Shown: positions 1-5,881, numbered from the stretch's first letter. The stretch: DNA of 5,881 bases from K189A clade bacterium (GCA_007571095.1 RKSB01000163.1:1-5881); one strand, 5' to 3'. The notes: generated by a model from the letters alone, not told the origin. Program-made: numbers and translations.

Positions 1-180
1 GGACCACCACCCGACTGGTCCAGCCCGACGCGCAACCCTCGTTTTCAGGATGAACTGGGCGACTTTGAGTTTGACTCGGCCTACAAAAACCTGGACGACA
101 AGGAATGGGAGTACCGCCATGGTACAAAAAATTACGGCGGAGCAAACGCATGGCCCGACTGGCAGTCGCACATCACTGTG
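1..180 (+). other. Aromatic and acidic N-terminal stretch of the visible protein
   Basis: Residues 1-60 are not repeat-like. They are rich in Pro at the very start, then in Trp (6, 36, 51, 54), Tyr, Phe, Asp and Asn. The stretch could be a linker or the end of a globular domain that lies mostly upstream. No motif is recognised. Confidence 0.5.
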
Positions 181-3100
181 CACAATGCCCGATTGGAGGT
201 CGATGACCTGTACCGCACCGCACTGGTCAACTCACGTCCCGGCAACCTGGCCGATGTGGATGCCTGGGCTGATACTCTCAGAGAGGTGAGTGGCCCCAAA
301 TTACGCACTCAGTTACTGGCTCAACTGGACGAGGCCAGACAGGCCCGAGACTATGACAGGTACATCACGCTTCAACATCTGATTGATTCCGCCGATCTTC
401 AAGCCAAAAACACCATTCAGGCTGCCCTGAACGCAGCCGAACAGACGACTACCAATTTTCGGCCGCTGGACGACACTGTCAATATACCCAAGTTGCTGGA
501 TGCTCTGGATGCTGAAAAAAGAAGGGTACTGGAAGCACTCGCAGCCATCGATGACCCGACGGAACTTGACCTGAAGAACATAGGCCAGAGGCAATACTCC
601 CTGGAACTTGCCATTAAAACGGTCATGGATGGCCTGGTGGATCCGCGCTCGGTCATCGACAACGACATTCTGGGTATCAGGTTTGGCAAGGAAACGGACG
701 AGTCAAAAAGAATCATCATTGGTGCCTACGAGGACACTCGCAAGTTCATCGACTCGCTCTTGTCTGATCCGGAATACAGCATTCGAACAGCCGACCTTGA
801 AAACGCCGGCAACCTCGGCGACGGCAGAAGAGGCAACTACGAAGACATTGACTTCGAAGACAGCGGCGGCTACCAGGAGATCGACTTTGGTGGCGGTGGT
901 CTGAAAACTGGCCAGGGTGCCAGAGGAGGCCAGGAAGCCACTCAACAGGTTCTGAACTATGGTGACGAAGCCTATGCCCTGGTCCAGAGAGGCGGCAACA
1001 GGGTTCAGGATGCCGATGGGTCGCTGGAAGAACTGGAGGACCTGATAAGCGGCTTTCGTCAGCGAAGCGGCACCAGCGTCGACACACCAGGGGGTTTTGC
1101 CCGCGCCGATACACCCGATCTGGAGGATATATTCAATCGGGTGAGTACAGATGTTCTCGGCGACTCAGGCGTTCAGGCTCTGGGTGACGATGCCAACAGG
1201 CTGGAAATCTCTCCCGGGCAACTGGATGTCGATGTGGAATCACCGGAATTACCCGACAGAGGCTATCTCGAAGACCCAGACTTCGAACTGCCTCCCCCTT
1301 CAAGAGAAGGGACACAGTCTCCCGACGGCTTTCGAGAAGGCTCCACGCTGGAGTTGTTTGACCCAGAGACAGGCAGCGGCAATATCGAATACGACTATAT
1401 CCATATACCTGAGGGCGACGGTGTTACAAGAACGGAAGTGGGGCTGGACGAAGAAATCTACAGCTATGTTCGAGTCCCGGGAGAAGACGGTGGCGGCCGC
1501 AGGCTCGAAGGCGGAGGGGATGATTACTACAACCGCCTTCGTTATGGCGATGAACTGAGCGGAGGCGGCGGCGAAAACGAATATGGCCGTCTCGGTCAAA
1601 GCGGCGGCGGCAACGAGGACTTTCCCGGAAAGTATGACGATTACCAGAGCAAGCTGGACGAGATCGAGGAAGGTACCGTCCCCACAGGCCTGCCCGACAG
1701 ATACACAGACAGACTGGCTGAAAAATGGAACGCCGAAGCGGATCGGCTGACAAACAGGGCAAGACGAAAGTTTGGCGCGCAGAAACAAAAGCTGCTGGCC
1801 AGAGCAGACGACTTAAGAGAAGCGGCTGATGCCCTCGACTGGGGAATTGATCCAAGAATCTCCCTGCGATCACGACTCAACAGCCTGGAGGATGCCACAG
1901 AAATCGCCCAGGTACAGGGCTGGATAGACGAATACGACACCATCCTGAACCGGTATCTGAAAAAAGTCAGCTACGACTCGCCTGCCCACAGTATCGTTGG
2001 AACCGACGACCTGTCTTCAATCAACCAGCTGGAAGAATCGACCGATGGAAGCAGGCTGGAGAACGCAGGAGACCTGTCCCCCGGCCTCGACGAAACACCG
2101 CCGACTTCGCCGCCGGGCACCGAGGCACCATCAGCCGCCGAGCTGGCCAGACAACAGATAGCGGCCGACAGAGTACCGGCAGGGCTGGACACCGGCTCTC
2201 TTCAACAAGAGTGGAAGCTGGACGTTCAGGTACTCAAGGTTCACTCTTCAGACGCCGGAAATCCGGCCTCCACGCTCGCCGGAGGTGTGCTGGAAGACGC
2301 GCTTCTGAGGCTTGAGAACGGTATCGACCCAAGAAATGTGCTGGATGACGGCATCGCTCGGCTGGACGAGCTTGGGCGAAGGTGGTCTGGCAGGTCGGCA
2401 GGATACCCTCAGAATCTTGATGTCTCAAGGCAGATTGACCGGCTGGAGCAGGCCAAGAGTCGCTATGCGGATCTGCTGAATTTCCACATCGACTCGCTTG
2501 AGGGCAGGATAAACCCCAACACGCTTCTCGATTCTCCAGATGGAGGCCAGATCGGCGGATCCGGCAATACCCTGGAAGCAGCCAACCAGGCTGTTTCGGA
2601 AGGACAGGTCCCCGCAAGTCTCGACACCACAGAACTCATACGAACGAGTGATTCGCAGATCGAAACCCTGCAGGCCAGAGCCGACGACCTCAGAGGGCGC
2701 GGCCAGTTTCAGAAAGCCGAGGACCTTCGAGACATCGAAGGCTATATTCAACGGTTTGGTTTGGACCTGCGCAACGGGCGGGATCCGAGAGAGGCTTTGG
2801 ACCAGCATATCGCCATGCTGTCCGCCTACCCTGCCTATCTGGACGACTCCACTCTGGCAGACGAAATCGACATTCTCAGAAACTTGAGAGGCCAGTACGA
2901 AGATGCCCTCAATCGACATCTCGCAGAACTGGGTAATGTCGGCGGCGGGGCTGAAGGCGGAAGACTCAGCGACATTCAGGATGGAGTCGAACCGCCACCC
3001 AATGTGGAAGAATGGACGCGCACTCGATCCTTCCGCACAAACACTATCTCGGAGATCGAAAGGGGTCGCAGGCCCCGTGTCCTGAACGACAATGTTGTCA

Positions 3101-5880
3101 ATCATCTCAAGGAAAGATGGACCAGAGCGGCCAACAGCCAGAAAAGTATCTCGCTGAGAGTCGATATTCGAGAAGCCATCGAGGCACTGGACAAGGGCAT
3201 TGATCCAAGAATCGGCCTGCGGCAGCGAATCGATGCCTTGAGAGACGCCAACATTCCGGGCTTCACCAACCTCCAGAGTCTGGTAGACGAATACACAGAT
3301 TTAATCGATGCCTATCTGGACTCGCTTCGGCGGCTCGAAGGCATCGTTCAAATCGAGGAAACCAAGCCTGCTTCAAACTTTCACGATATCGAGGATGCCG
3401 CCAGCGGCATTTCCGGCGGTACTGCCGGTGGTATACCTGCCGGTGGTATAGAGGATGCCGGTGGTATAGACAATGCCGGCGATGGCGGCAGGCTGGAGAA
3501 TGCAAGCGACCTGTCTTCCGGTCTTGGTGAAGACGCAACACCGCCGCCGGTCATTCAGAAGTCGCCTGTTCTGCCCGATTCCTTTAACAAGGAAAATACC
3601 GTGATCGAGCTCTTTCGAGAGATCGACATTCAGCAGGATGCCGGTGTTCGGAATATTGAGGGCCTCAACGACGAGGCCCTGAAGGCCATCTCTCGAGCAG
3701 AGGCTCAACTGGATGCCCGAAAAATTCTGGTGCAGGAGATTCTGGCGGGGCGGCAACCCGGCGGAGCACTGGAGGCCCGAGCCAACCAACTGAGGGCACT
3801 CGGTCTGGATTCAAGGTTTTACGGAATCTATGTCGAAACCGCAGAGTACTTCAAATACAACGAATTGAGAACAGCCACTCGTGCCCTGCAGGAGAATCGG
3901 GTACCGGCCAATTTCGATACCTCTGCACTGATAAAAACAGCCTCGGGAGAGGCCGCCACCCTGCAGGCGCGAGCGGACGACTTCTTTGTACAGGGCCAGA
4001 CTCAGAAGGTCGAGGACATCAAGAGTGTTCAAGACCATATTCGACAGTTTGCCACTTCCCTGGAGAACGGACAGGACCCGAGAGCCCTGCTGGACGAGCA
4101 GATTCGACGACTCTCCGAGATCAACTACCCAGACGGTACCACGCTGGAGAATGAGATCGACATACTGAAGAACCTGAGAAACCAGTACGAGAACGCCCTC
4201 AACACCCACCTTGAAGCACTCGGCAGCATCGACGGACTGACTCAGAGTGGCAGTTTCAACCGACTCCAGGACGGCACCGAAGCAGCCCCCACGCTGGAAG
4301 AAATTCGACAGTCGATTGAACAGGGTCAAGTCCCGAGAGGTTTCGATACATCGCCCCTGCTCGAAGACCTGAGTCAACAACAGGAACTGATCAAAAACCG
4401 GGCACTCAACGAAGACAACGCCCAAAGAGCACTCGGCTTGAACGCAGTCGAAGAGCACCTCAGGAACGCCCTGCTGGACTTACAGGCCGGTCGAGACCCG
4501 ACAGTCGAACTGAAGGTCAGGATTCGAAAACTGGAAAGCGGCTTTACCGGCGGCGTACACACCGGACTGGCACAGCCCGGCGGACTCGACGACATTCATC
4601 AGGGCCCTGAGGGAGCCTATGAAGCAAGGCGAGCACTGGAAAAAGCCCAGGAGGCGGTTCAACAGGGTCGAGTCCCCGAGAGTCTGGACACCGCCGGTCT
4701 GCTGGAAGAGTTTCGTCGCCAACAGACGCTGAACAACGACAGAAAAAATGAAATCCTCGGCCGGCAGGGCATTACCCTCAGAGTCACGGCACTGGAAACC
4801 ATCGACAGCTATTTCGAACAGGCCATCACCGACCTGGCGGCCGGCCGAGACCCGACAGCCGGCCTGAAAAGACATATCGAGCAGCTTCAGGCCGGCAATG
4901 TGGGCGGCAGTATCACCGGCAACTTTCCAGAGGAGATCGAGGCACTGAAGAGCCTGGTCACCAGCTATGAAAACGCCCTCAATTCGCATCTGGATGCATT
5001 CGGCAACCTCGAGGAACTCCGTAACACCGGACGCACACTGGCCTACAACCTGGCCGGTCAGATTCCCGACGAGATCGATATGCTGAGACGGTTTGTGACT
5101 GACTATGAGGATGCAGTCAACCGTTACGCCAGAGACGCCCACGGCATCAACCTCAGGCTGCTGGGCGTGTTTGAAGACGGCTATGGCCCAGGCAGCAAAA
5201 GGGTGCGTTTCGGGACGCAGGATGTCATCACCTACAACCCTCGAACACGAGTCGATGACATTCGTCTGCTGATTGAACAGAACCGAACCCTGGCCCTGTC
5301 CGGTCGGCTGTTGCTGCCAGGGGATGCACCGAGCATCATCACCGGTGCCGAGGATGGCCTGGGCAACCTTCGACGGGCAGAGATTTTTACAGAAGGCAAC
5401 CCGCCGGCCCAGTTTCTGTCACCACCGGCTCTGAGGCTGGTTGACTATGCCGAGGTCAACGCCGAAGAAGTCAGTGTATTTGAAGACCTGTTTATTACGC
5501 AGGAAGTGGCCAGGGGTGCAGAGGAAGGTGCCGTCACCAGTCCGCTTGCACTGCTGACTCGACTGAGAAGCAACGCCGCCAGAGCTTACGACCAGGCCAA
5601 TGTCTTTGACCAGATTCGAATACGCAACCTGCTCACCGACATAGACAACTATCGGCAAACCGGCCATGTACCCGCCAGCCTCTATGCGACCAGCGGCGGA
5701 CTGACCTTTCGAGGCAGCGACCTCGACAGGCAGGGACCCCTGCTGGCACTGCTGGCCAATCAGGACCTCGGAGCCCTGCTGGCGACAGACCGAAGCCTGG
5801 GGTCTGAGATACTGCTGGGACTCTTGAGCAGTGATGTCCTCGACAGAGGCAGGCGTTTCTCGCTCTGGATAGGCTTTGAT
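1..5880 (+). CDS. Internal part of a giant repeat protein of unknown function (both ends missing)
   Basis: Frame 1 is open for all 1960 codons, with no stop, and the gene runs out of the window on both sides (one extra base, 5881, begins the next codon). No start can be chosen: the only ATG codons in frame encode residues 209, 939 and 1694, each inside repeat or helical sequence. The translation holds about nine related helical modules (residues 141-255 and 546-1716), joined by Gly/Pro/acidic linkers, a long Tyr-rich acidic segment (about 256-545) and a mostly non-repeat C-terminal part (1717-1960). I found no cysteine. No membrane helix, signal peptide, nucleotide-binding loop or enzyme motif is visible. 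Conservation of landmark residues among modules whose codons differ shows the frame is real and has been under protein-level selection. I recognise no family; a secreted adhesin, scaffold or large effector are all possible, and none is proven. Confidence 0.95.
181..420 (+). repeat. Possible degenerate helical module before R0
   Basis: Residues 61-140 look helical. The part around 105-130 (LLAQLDEARQARDYDRY and following) lines up loosely with the LQARADDLR helix and the next helix of R3: hydrophobic, Asp/Glu and Arg positions match, with an aromatic at the place of the Phe in GQFQK. An RP at 79-80 could stand for the VP loop. The GxDPR turn is missing, so this is either a decayed module or an unrelated coiled segment. 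Confidence 0.35.
421..765 (+). repeat. Helical module R0 (divergent)
   Basis: Residues 141-255. The most visible landmark is the turn VMDGLVDPRSVI at 208-219, matching LxxGxDPRxxL of the later modules. It is followed by a helix at 234-254 with AYEDTRKFIDSLL, in the place of the QYExALNxHL helix. The opening loop (FRPLDDTVNIPKLL, about 153-166) is only weakly like GxVPxxLDTxxL. A LENAGNL linker follows at 266-272, as RLENA linkers follow R1 and R4. Confidence 0.6.
838..882 (+). other. Paired YxxI motifs with ITAM-like spacing
   Basis: Residues 280-294 read YEDI, seven residues, YQEI, and each is followed by DF. This matches the consensus YxxL/I-x(6-8)-YxxL/I of immunoreceptor activation motifs, and YEDI resembles the YEEI ligand of Src-family SH2 domains. 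The match to the pattern is seen; phosphorylation or host binding is inference and could be chance in a Tyr- and acid-rich sequence. Confidence 0.4.
1390..1491 (+). repeat. Duplicated YxY[IV]x[IV]P acidic motif
   Basis: YDYIHIPEGDG (464-474) and YSYVRVPGEDG (487-497) are two copies of one pattern, Tyr-x-Tyr-aliphatic-basic-aliphatic-Pro followed by a Gly/Glu/Asp cluster, 23 residues apart. The first is preceded by IE, the second by EEI. The repeat is clear at protein level. Its role is unknown; a tyrosine phosphorylation site, a short beta strand or a binding peptide are all possible. Confidence 0.55.
1636..1971 (+). repeat. Helical module R1 (type A)
   Basis: Residues 546-657. The landmarks are EEGTVPTGL (556-564), LLARADDLR (598-606), LDWGIDPRISL (612-622) and the closing helix with WIDEYDTILNRYL (641-653). 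It is most like R4: both have GIDPRI, LR and R at the same places, then a DEY in the closing helix. A stretch of 15 bases (1846-1860) is identical to 3199-3213 in R4. The module ends before the RLENAGDL linker. Confidence 0.75.
2044..2127 (+). other. RLENAGDL linker followed by Pro-rich spacer
   Basis: Residues 682-709. DGSRLENAGDLSPGL is followed by Pro, Thr and Ser residues. The same motif, with similar codons, is found at 3481-3549 after module R4, and a shorter form (LENAGNLGDG) follows R0. The Pro-rich part suggests a flexible joint between modules. Confidence 0.65.
2128..2508 (+). repeat. Helical module R2
   Basis: Residues 710-836. It opens with ADRVPAGLDTGSL (722-734), has LENGIDPRNVL at 771-781, and closes with a helix at 811-835 containing RYADLLNFHIDSLEG. 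The distance from VP to DPR is 51 residues, shorter than the 58 in R3 and R6, and the LQARADDLR helix is replaced by an unrelated sequence with Ser, Gly and Asn. Between the DPR turn and the closing helix there is extra Gly/Arg/Ser sequence (792-808). Confidence 0.7.
2569..2943 (+). repeat. Helical module R3 (type C, best-formed copy)
   Basis: Residues 857-981. All landmarks are present: SEGQVPASLDTTELI (866-880), LQARADDLR (890-898), FQKAEDLRDIEGYI (903-916), LRNGRDPREAL (923-933) and EIDILRNLRGQYEDALN (955-971). It pairs with R6, with the same 58-residue distance between the VP loop and DPR and roughly half the residues identical by eye. Heptad-like spacing of Leu/Ile/Ala points to antiparallel helices packed as a small bundle. 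Confidence 0.8.
2944..3024 (+). other. Gly/Pro linker between R3 and R4
   Basis: Residues 982-1008. The sequence is Gly-rich, then GGRLSDIQDGVEPPP (986-1000), a weaker relative of the RLENA linkers. A similar NRLQDGTEAAP piece follows R6 at 1420-1430. Confidence 0.55.
3025..3345 (+). repeat. Helical module R4 (type A)
   Basis: Residues 1009-1115. The opening loop is altered: IERGRRPRVLNDNVV (1019-1033) has RP where others have VP. LDKGIDPRIGL (1063-1073) is followed by RQRIDALRDA and a closing helix LVDEYTDLIDAYLDSL (1094-1109), as in R1. The distance from the loop to DPR is about 44 residues, the shortest of the set, and the LQARADDLR helix is not recognisable. Confidence 0.7.
3424..3480 (+). 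repeat. In-frame 12-base microrepeat
   Basis: The 12-mer gccggtggtata is present three times without mismatch, at 3424-3435, 3439-3450 and 3457-3468, separated by 3 and 6 bases, and a fourth partial copy starts at 3475. It encodes AGGI units. All spacings are multiples of three, so the reading frame is kept. The exact match contrasts with the diverged codons of the large modules and points to more recent slippage. Confidence 0.85.
3481..3549 (+). other. RLENASDL linker motif (second good copy)
   Basis: DGGRLENASDLSSGL followed by a short acidic piece and PPP repeats the linker at 2044-2103. Codons are alike but not identical (for example aggctggag in both, aac/aat for Asn), so the two are duplicated copies that have drifted. 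Confidence 0.7.
3664..3861 (+). repeat. Degenerate module R5
   Basis: Residues 1222-1287. Helical sequence with EILAGRQPGGAL (1246-1257), where RQPGG stands in the place of GxDPR, then LEARANQLR (1257-1265), like the LQARADDLR helix but after the turn, not before it. The order of landmarks is therefore unlike the others. It may be a rearranged or decayed module, or a separate helical hairpin. Confidence 0.4.
3862..4236 (+). repeat. Helical module R6 (type C)
   Basis: Residues 1288-1412. It carries QENRVPANFDTSALI (1297-1311), LQARADD (1321-1327), QTQKVEDIKSVQDHI (1333-1347), LENGQDPRALL (1354-1364) and EIDILKNLRNQYENALN (1385-1401). It aligns with R3 with only a one-residue gap. DFF replaces DLR in the second landmark. 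Confidence 0.8.
4288..4554 (+). repeat. Helical module R7, closing helix missing
   Basis: Residues 1430-1518. It opens with EQGQVPRGFDTSPLL (1440-1454) and has LQAGRDPTVEL (1494-1504), DPT in place of DPR as in R8. After the turn comes a Gly/His/Pro spacer (1514-1537), not the EIDIL-type helix. A short GAYEARRALEKA piece (1539-1550) may be a remnant of that helix merged with the start of R8. Confidence 0.7.
4627..5013 (+). repeat. Helical module R8
   Basis: Residues 1543-1671. It has QQGRVPESLDTAGLL (1554-1568), LAAGRDPTAGL (1612-1622), a Gly-rich insert NVGGSITGN (1633-1641) and the closing helix EIEALKSLVTSYENALN (1645-1661). The VP to DPT distance is 59 residues. With R7 it shares the DPT form, so the two probably come from a local duplication. 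Confidence 0.75.
5014..5148 (+). repeat. Partial module R9 (closing helix only)
   Basis: Residues 1672-1716. Only the last landmark is present: EIDMLRRFVTDYEDAVN (1691-1707), directly after the end of R8. It looks like an extra copy of the final helix, left by an unequal exchange or by loss of the front of a module. Confidence 0.6.
5149..5880 (+). other. C-terminal part of the visible protein, mostly non-repeat
   Basis: Residues 1717-1960. The repeat landmarks stop and the composition shifts to more Leu, Pro, Val, Phe and Thr, as in a globular domain. Pieces of note are a small basic patch GSKRVRFG (1731-1738), a Leu-rich piece LSGRLLLPG (1766-1774), and a Leu/Ala-rich helical stretch from about 1913 to 1945 that contains Asp, Asn, Gln and Arg and so is not a membrane helix. 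Around 1874-1901 the sequence NYRQTGHVPASLYATSGGL resembles the opening loop of a module, so another repeat may begin here in altered form. I recognise no family. Confidence 0.5.
5620..5703 (+). repeat. Module-like opening loop near the end of the window
   Basis: Residues 1874-1901. A helix IRNLLTDIDNYRQ is followed by TGHVPASLYATSGGL, close to SEGQVPASLDTTELI of R3 (GxVPASL is shared). No GxDPR turn is seen in the remaining 59 residues, although the window ends where one would be expected. Confidence 0.45.
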
Positions 5881-5881
5881 G

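Larger units (their letters stand above)
766..1635 (+). other. Acidic, Gly-rich, Tyr-rich segment, probably disordered
   Basis: Residues 256-545 separate R0 from R1. The segment is full of Gly runs (297-300, 498-499, 504-506, 521-524, 535-537), Asp/Glu clusters and Pro (PPP at 431-433), with about fourteen tyrosines mostly in acidic surroundings. Short helical pieces may occur near 311-355 (including LEELEDLISGF), but nothing looks like a folded domain. Tyrosines come in repeated settings: YEDIDF and YQEIDF at 280-296, YDYIHIP and YSYVRVP at 464-493, YNRL and YGRL at 510-531. Low complexity and lack of hydrophobic periodicity argue for a flexible spacer; its length, about 290 residues, is far greater than that of the other linkers. 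Confidence 0.6.
3346..3663 (+). other. Long linker with GGI microrepeats, RLENASDL motif and Pro run
   Basis: Residues 1116-1221. It begins with a Glu/Lys stretch, passes through Gly-Gly-Ile microrepeats (1139-1163), then DGGRLENASDLSSGL (1161-1175) and PPP (1181-1183). It ends with a non-repeat piece, about 1190-1221, that contains a possible helix (NTVIELFREIDIQQDAG). The first part is probably disordered. Confidence 0.6.

Noticed and set aside
50..289. Plus-strand frame 2 open stretch of 79 codons, and other short plus-strand frames at 608-904, 1151-1558 and 2540-2887
   Set aside because: These overlap the main frame and have compositions typical of shifted reading (rich in Thr, Ser, Pro, Arg, Trp). 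Repeat landmarks are conserved only in frame 1.
2425..3105. Minus-strand open frame of 226 codons, and similar ones at 3811-4458, 4480-5142 and 1300-1788
   Set aside because: All lie in exact codon register opposite the main frame. They stay open because the sense gene seldom uses TCA or TTA and apparently does not use CTA, the codons that read as stops on the other strand. Their ends fall on such codons (tca at 2425, tta at 4480). Likeness between these antisense products mirrors the sense repeats.
3661..3678. Perfect inverted repeat ggcctc-aacgac-gaggcc
   Set aside because: Six-base arms inside a GC-rich coding stretch are expected by chance, and there is no T-run or gene boundary to suggest a terminator.
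4842..4864. GC-rich inverted repeat around the second DPT motif
   Set aside because: It results from codons for Ala-Gly-Arg and Ala-Gly close together in a Gly/Ala-rich protein. It lies mid-gene with no regulatory context.
1636..5148. Tetratricopeptide, ankyrin, spectrin or HEAT repeats
   Set aside because: Unit length and landmarks do not fit: TPR, ankyrin and HEAT units are 33-40 residues, and the spectrin repeat, although about 106 residues, has a conserved Trp in helix A and no GxDPR turn or VPxxLDT loop. Spectrin-like three-helix packing cannot be excluded without structure prediction.
5737..5835. Possible membrane segment in the Leu/Ala-rich stretch near residues 1913-1945
   Set aside because: Asp, Asn, Gln, Arg and Glu are spread every few residues, so no uncharged run long enough to cross a membrane exists.
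1..5881. CRISPR array, tRNA, rRNA, insertion sequence, promoter or terminator
   Set aside because: None seen. The repeats are protein-level and diverged in DNA, apart from one in-frame microrepeat, and there is no non-coding space.

Overview
The window is the inside of one very large protein-coding gene. Frame 1 of the + strand stays open from base 1 to base 5880 (1960 codons). It has no stop, no plausible start and no intergenic DNA. Both ends of the gene lie outside the window, so the full protein is larger than 1960 residues. I do not recognise the protein or its family, and I see no catalytic motif, signal peptide, membrane segment or RNA gene. Residue numbers below count from base 1.

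By eye the DNA is moderately GC-rich, with CTG as the main Leu codon, CAG as the main Gln codon, and mixed Arg codons that include many AGA and CGA. The long intron-free frame fits a bacterium; I cannot name the taxon. The encoded stretch has no cysteine and only three methionines (209, 939, 1694). It is rich in Asp, Glu, Gln, Arg, Leu, Gly and Ala.

Layout by residue: 1-60, an aromatic and acidic stretch; 61-140, predicted helices; 141-255, a first divergent repeat module (R0); 256-545, an acidic, Gly-rich, Tyr-rich and probably disordered segment with paired tyrosine motifs; 546-1716, a series of helical modules R1 to R9 separated by Gly/Pro/acidic linkers; 1717-1960, a region where the repeat pattern mostly stops, apart from one repeat-like start near 1880-1901. 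A complete module is about 110-125 residues with four landmarks in order: a GxVPxxLDTxxL loop, a LQARADDLR-like helix, a LxxGxDPRxxL turn, and a closing EIDILxNLRxQYExALN-type helix.

The modules also form a higher-order pattern. R1 and R4 resemble each other and are each followed by the same RLENA(G/S)DLSxGL linker; R3 and R6 are closest to each other. R0 with its LENAGNL linker may be an older copy of the same block. The protein therefore seems to have grown by duplicating both modules and multi-module blocks. The architecture suggests a giant fibrous or scaffold-like protein, possibly secreted or surface exposed. That role is inference only.
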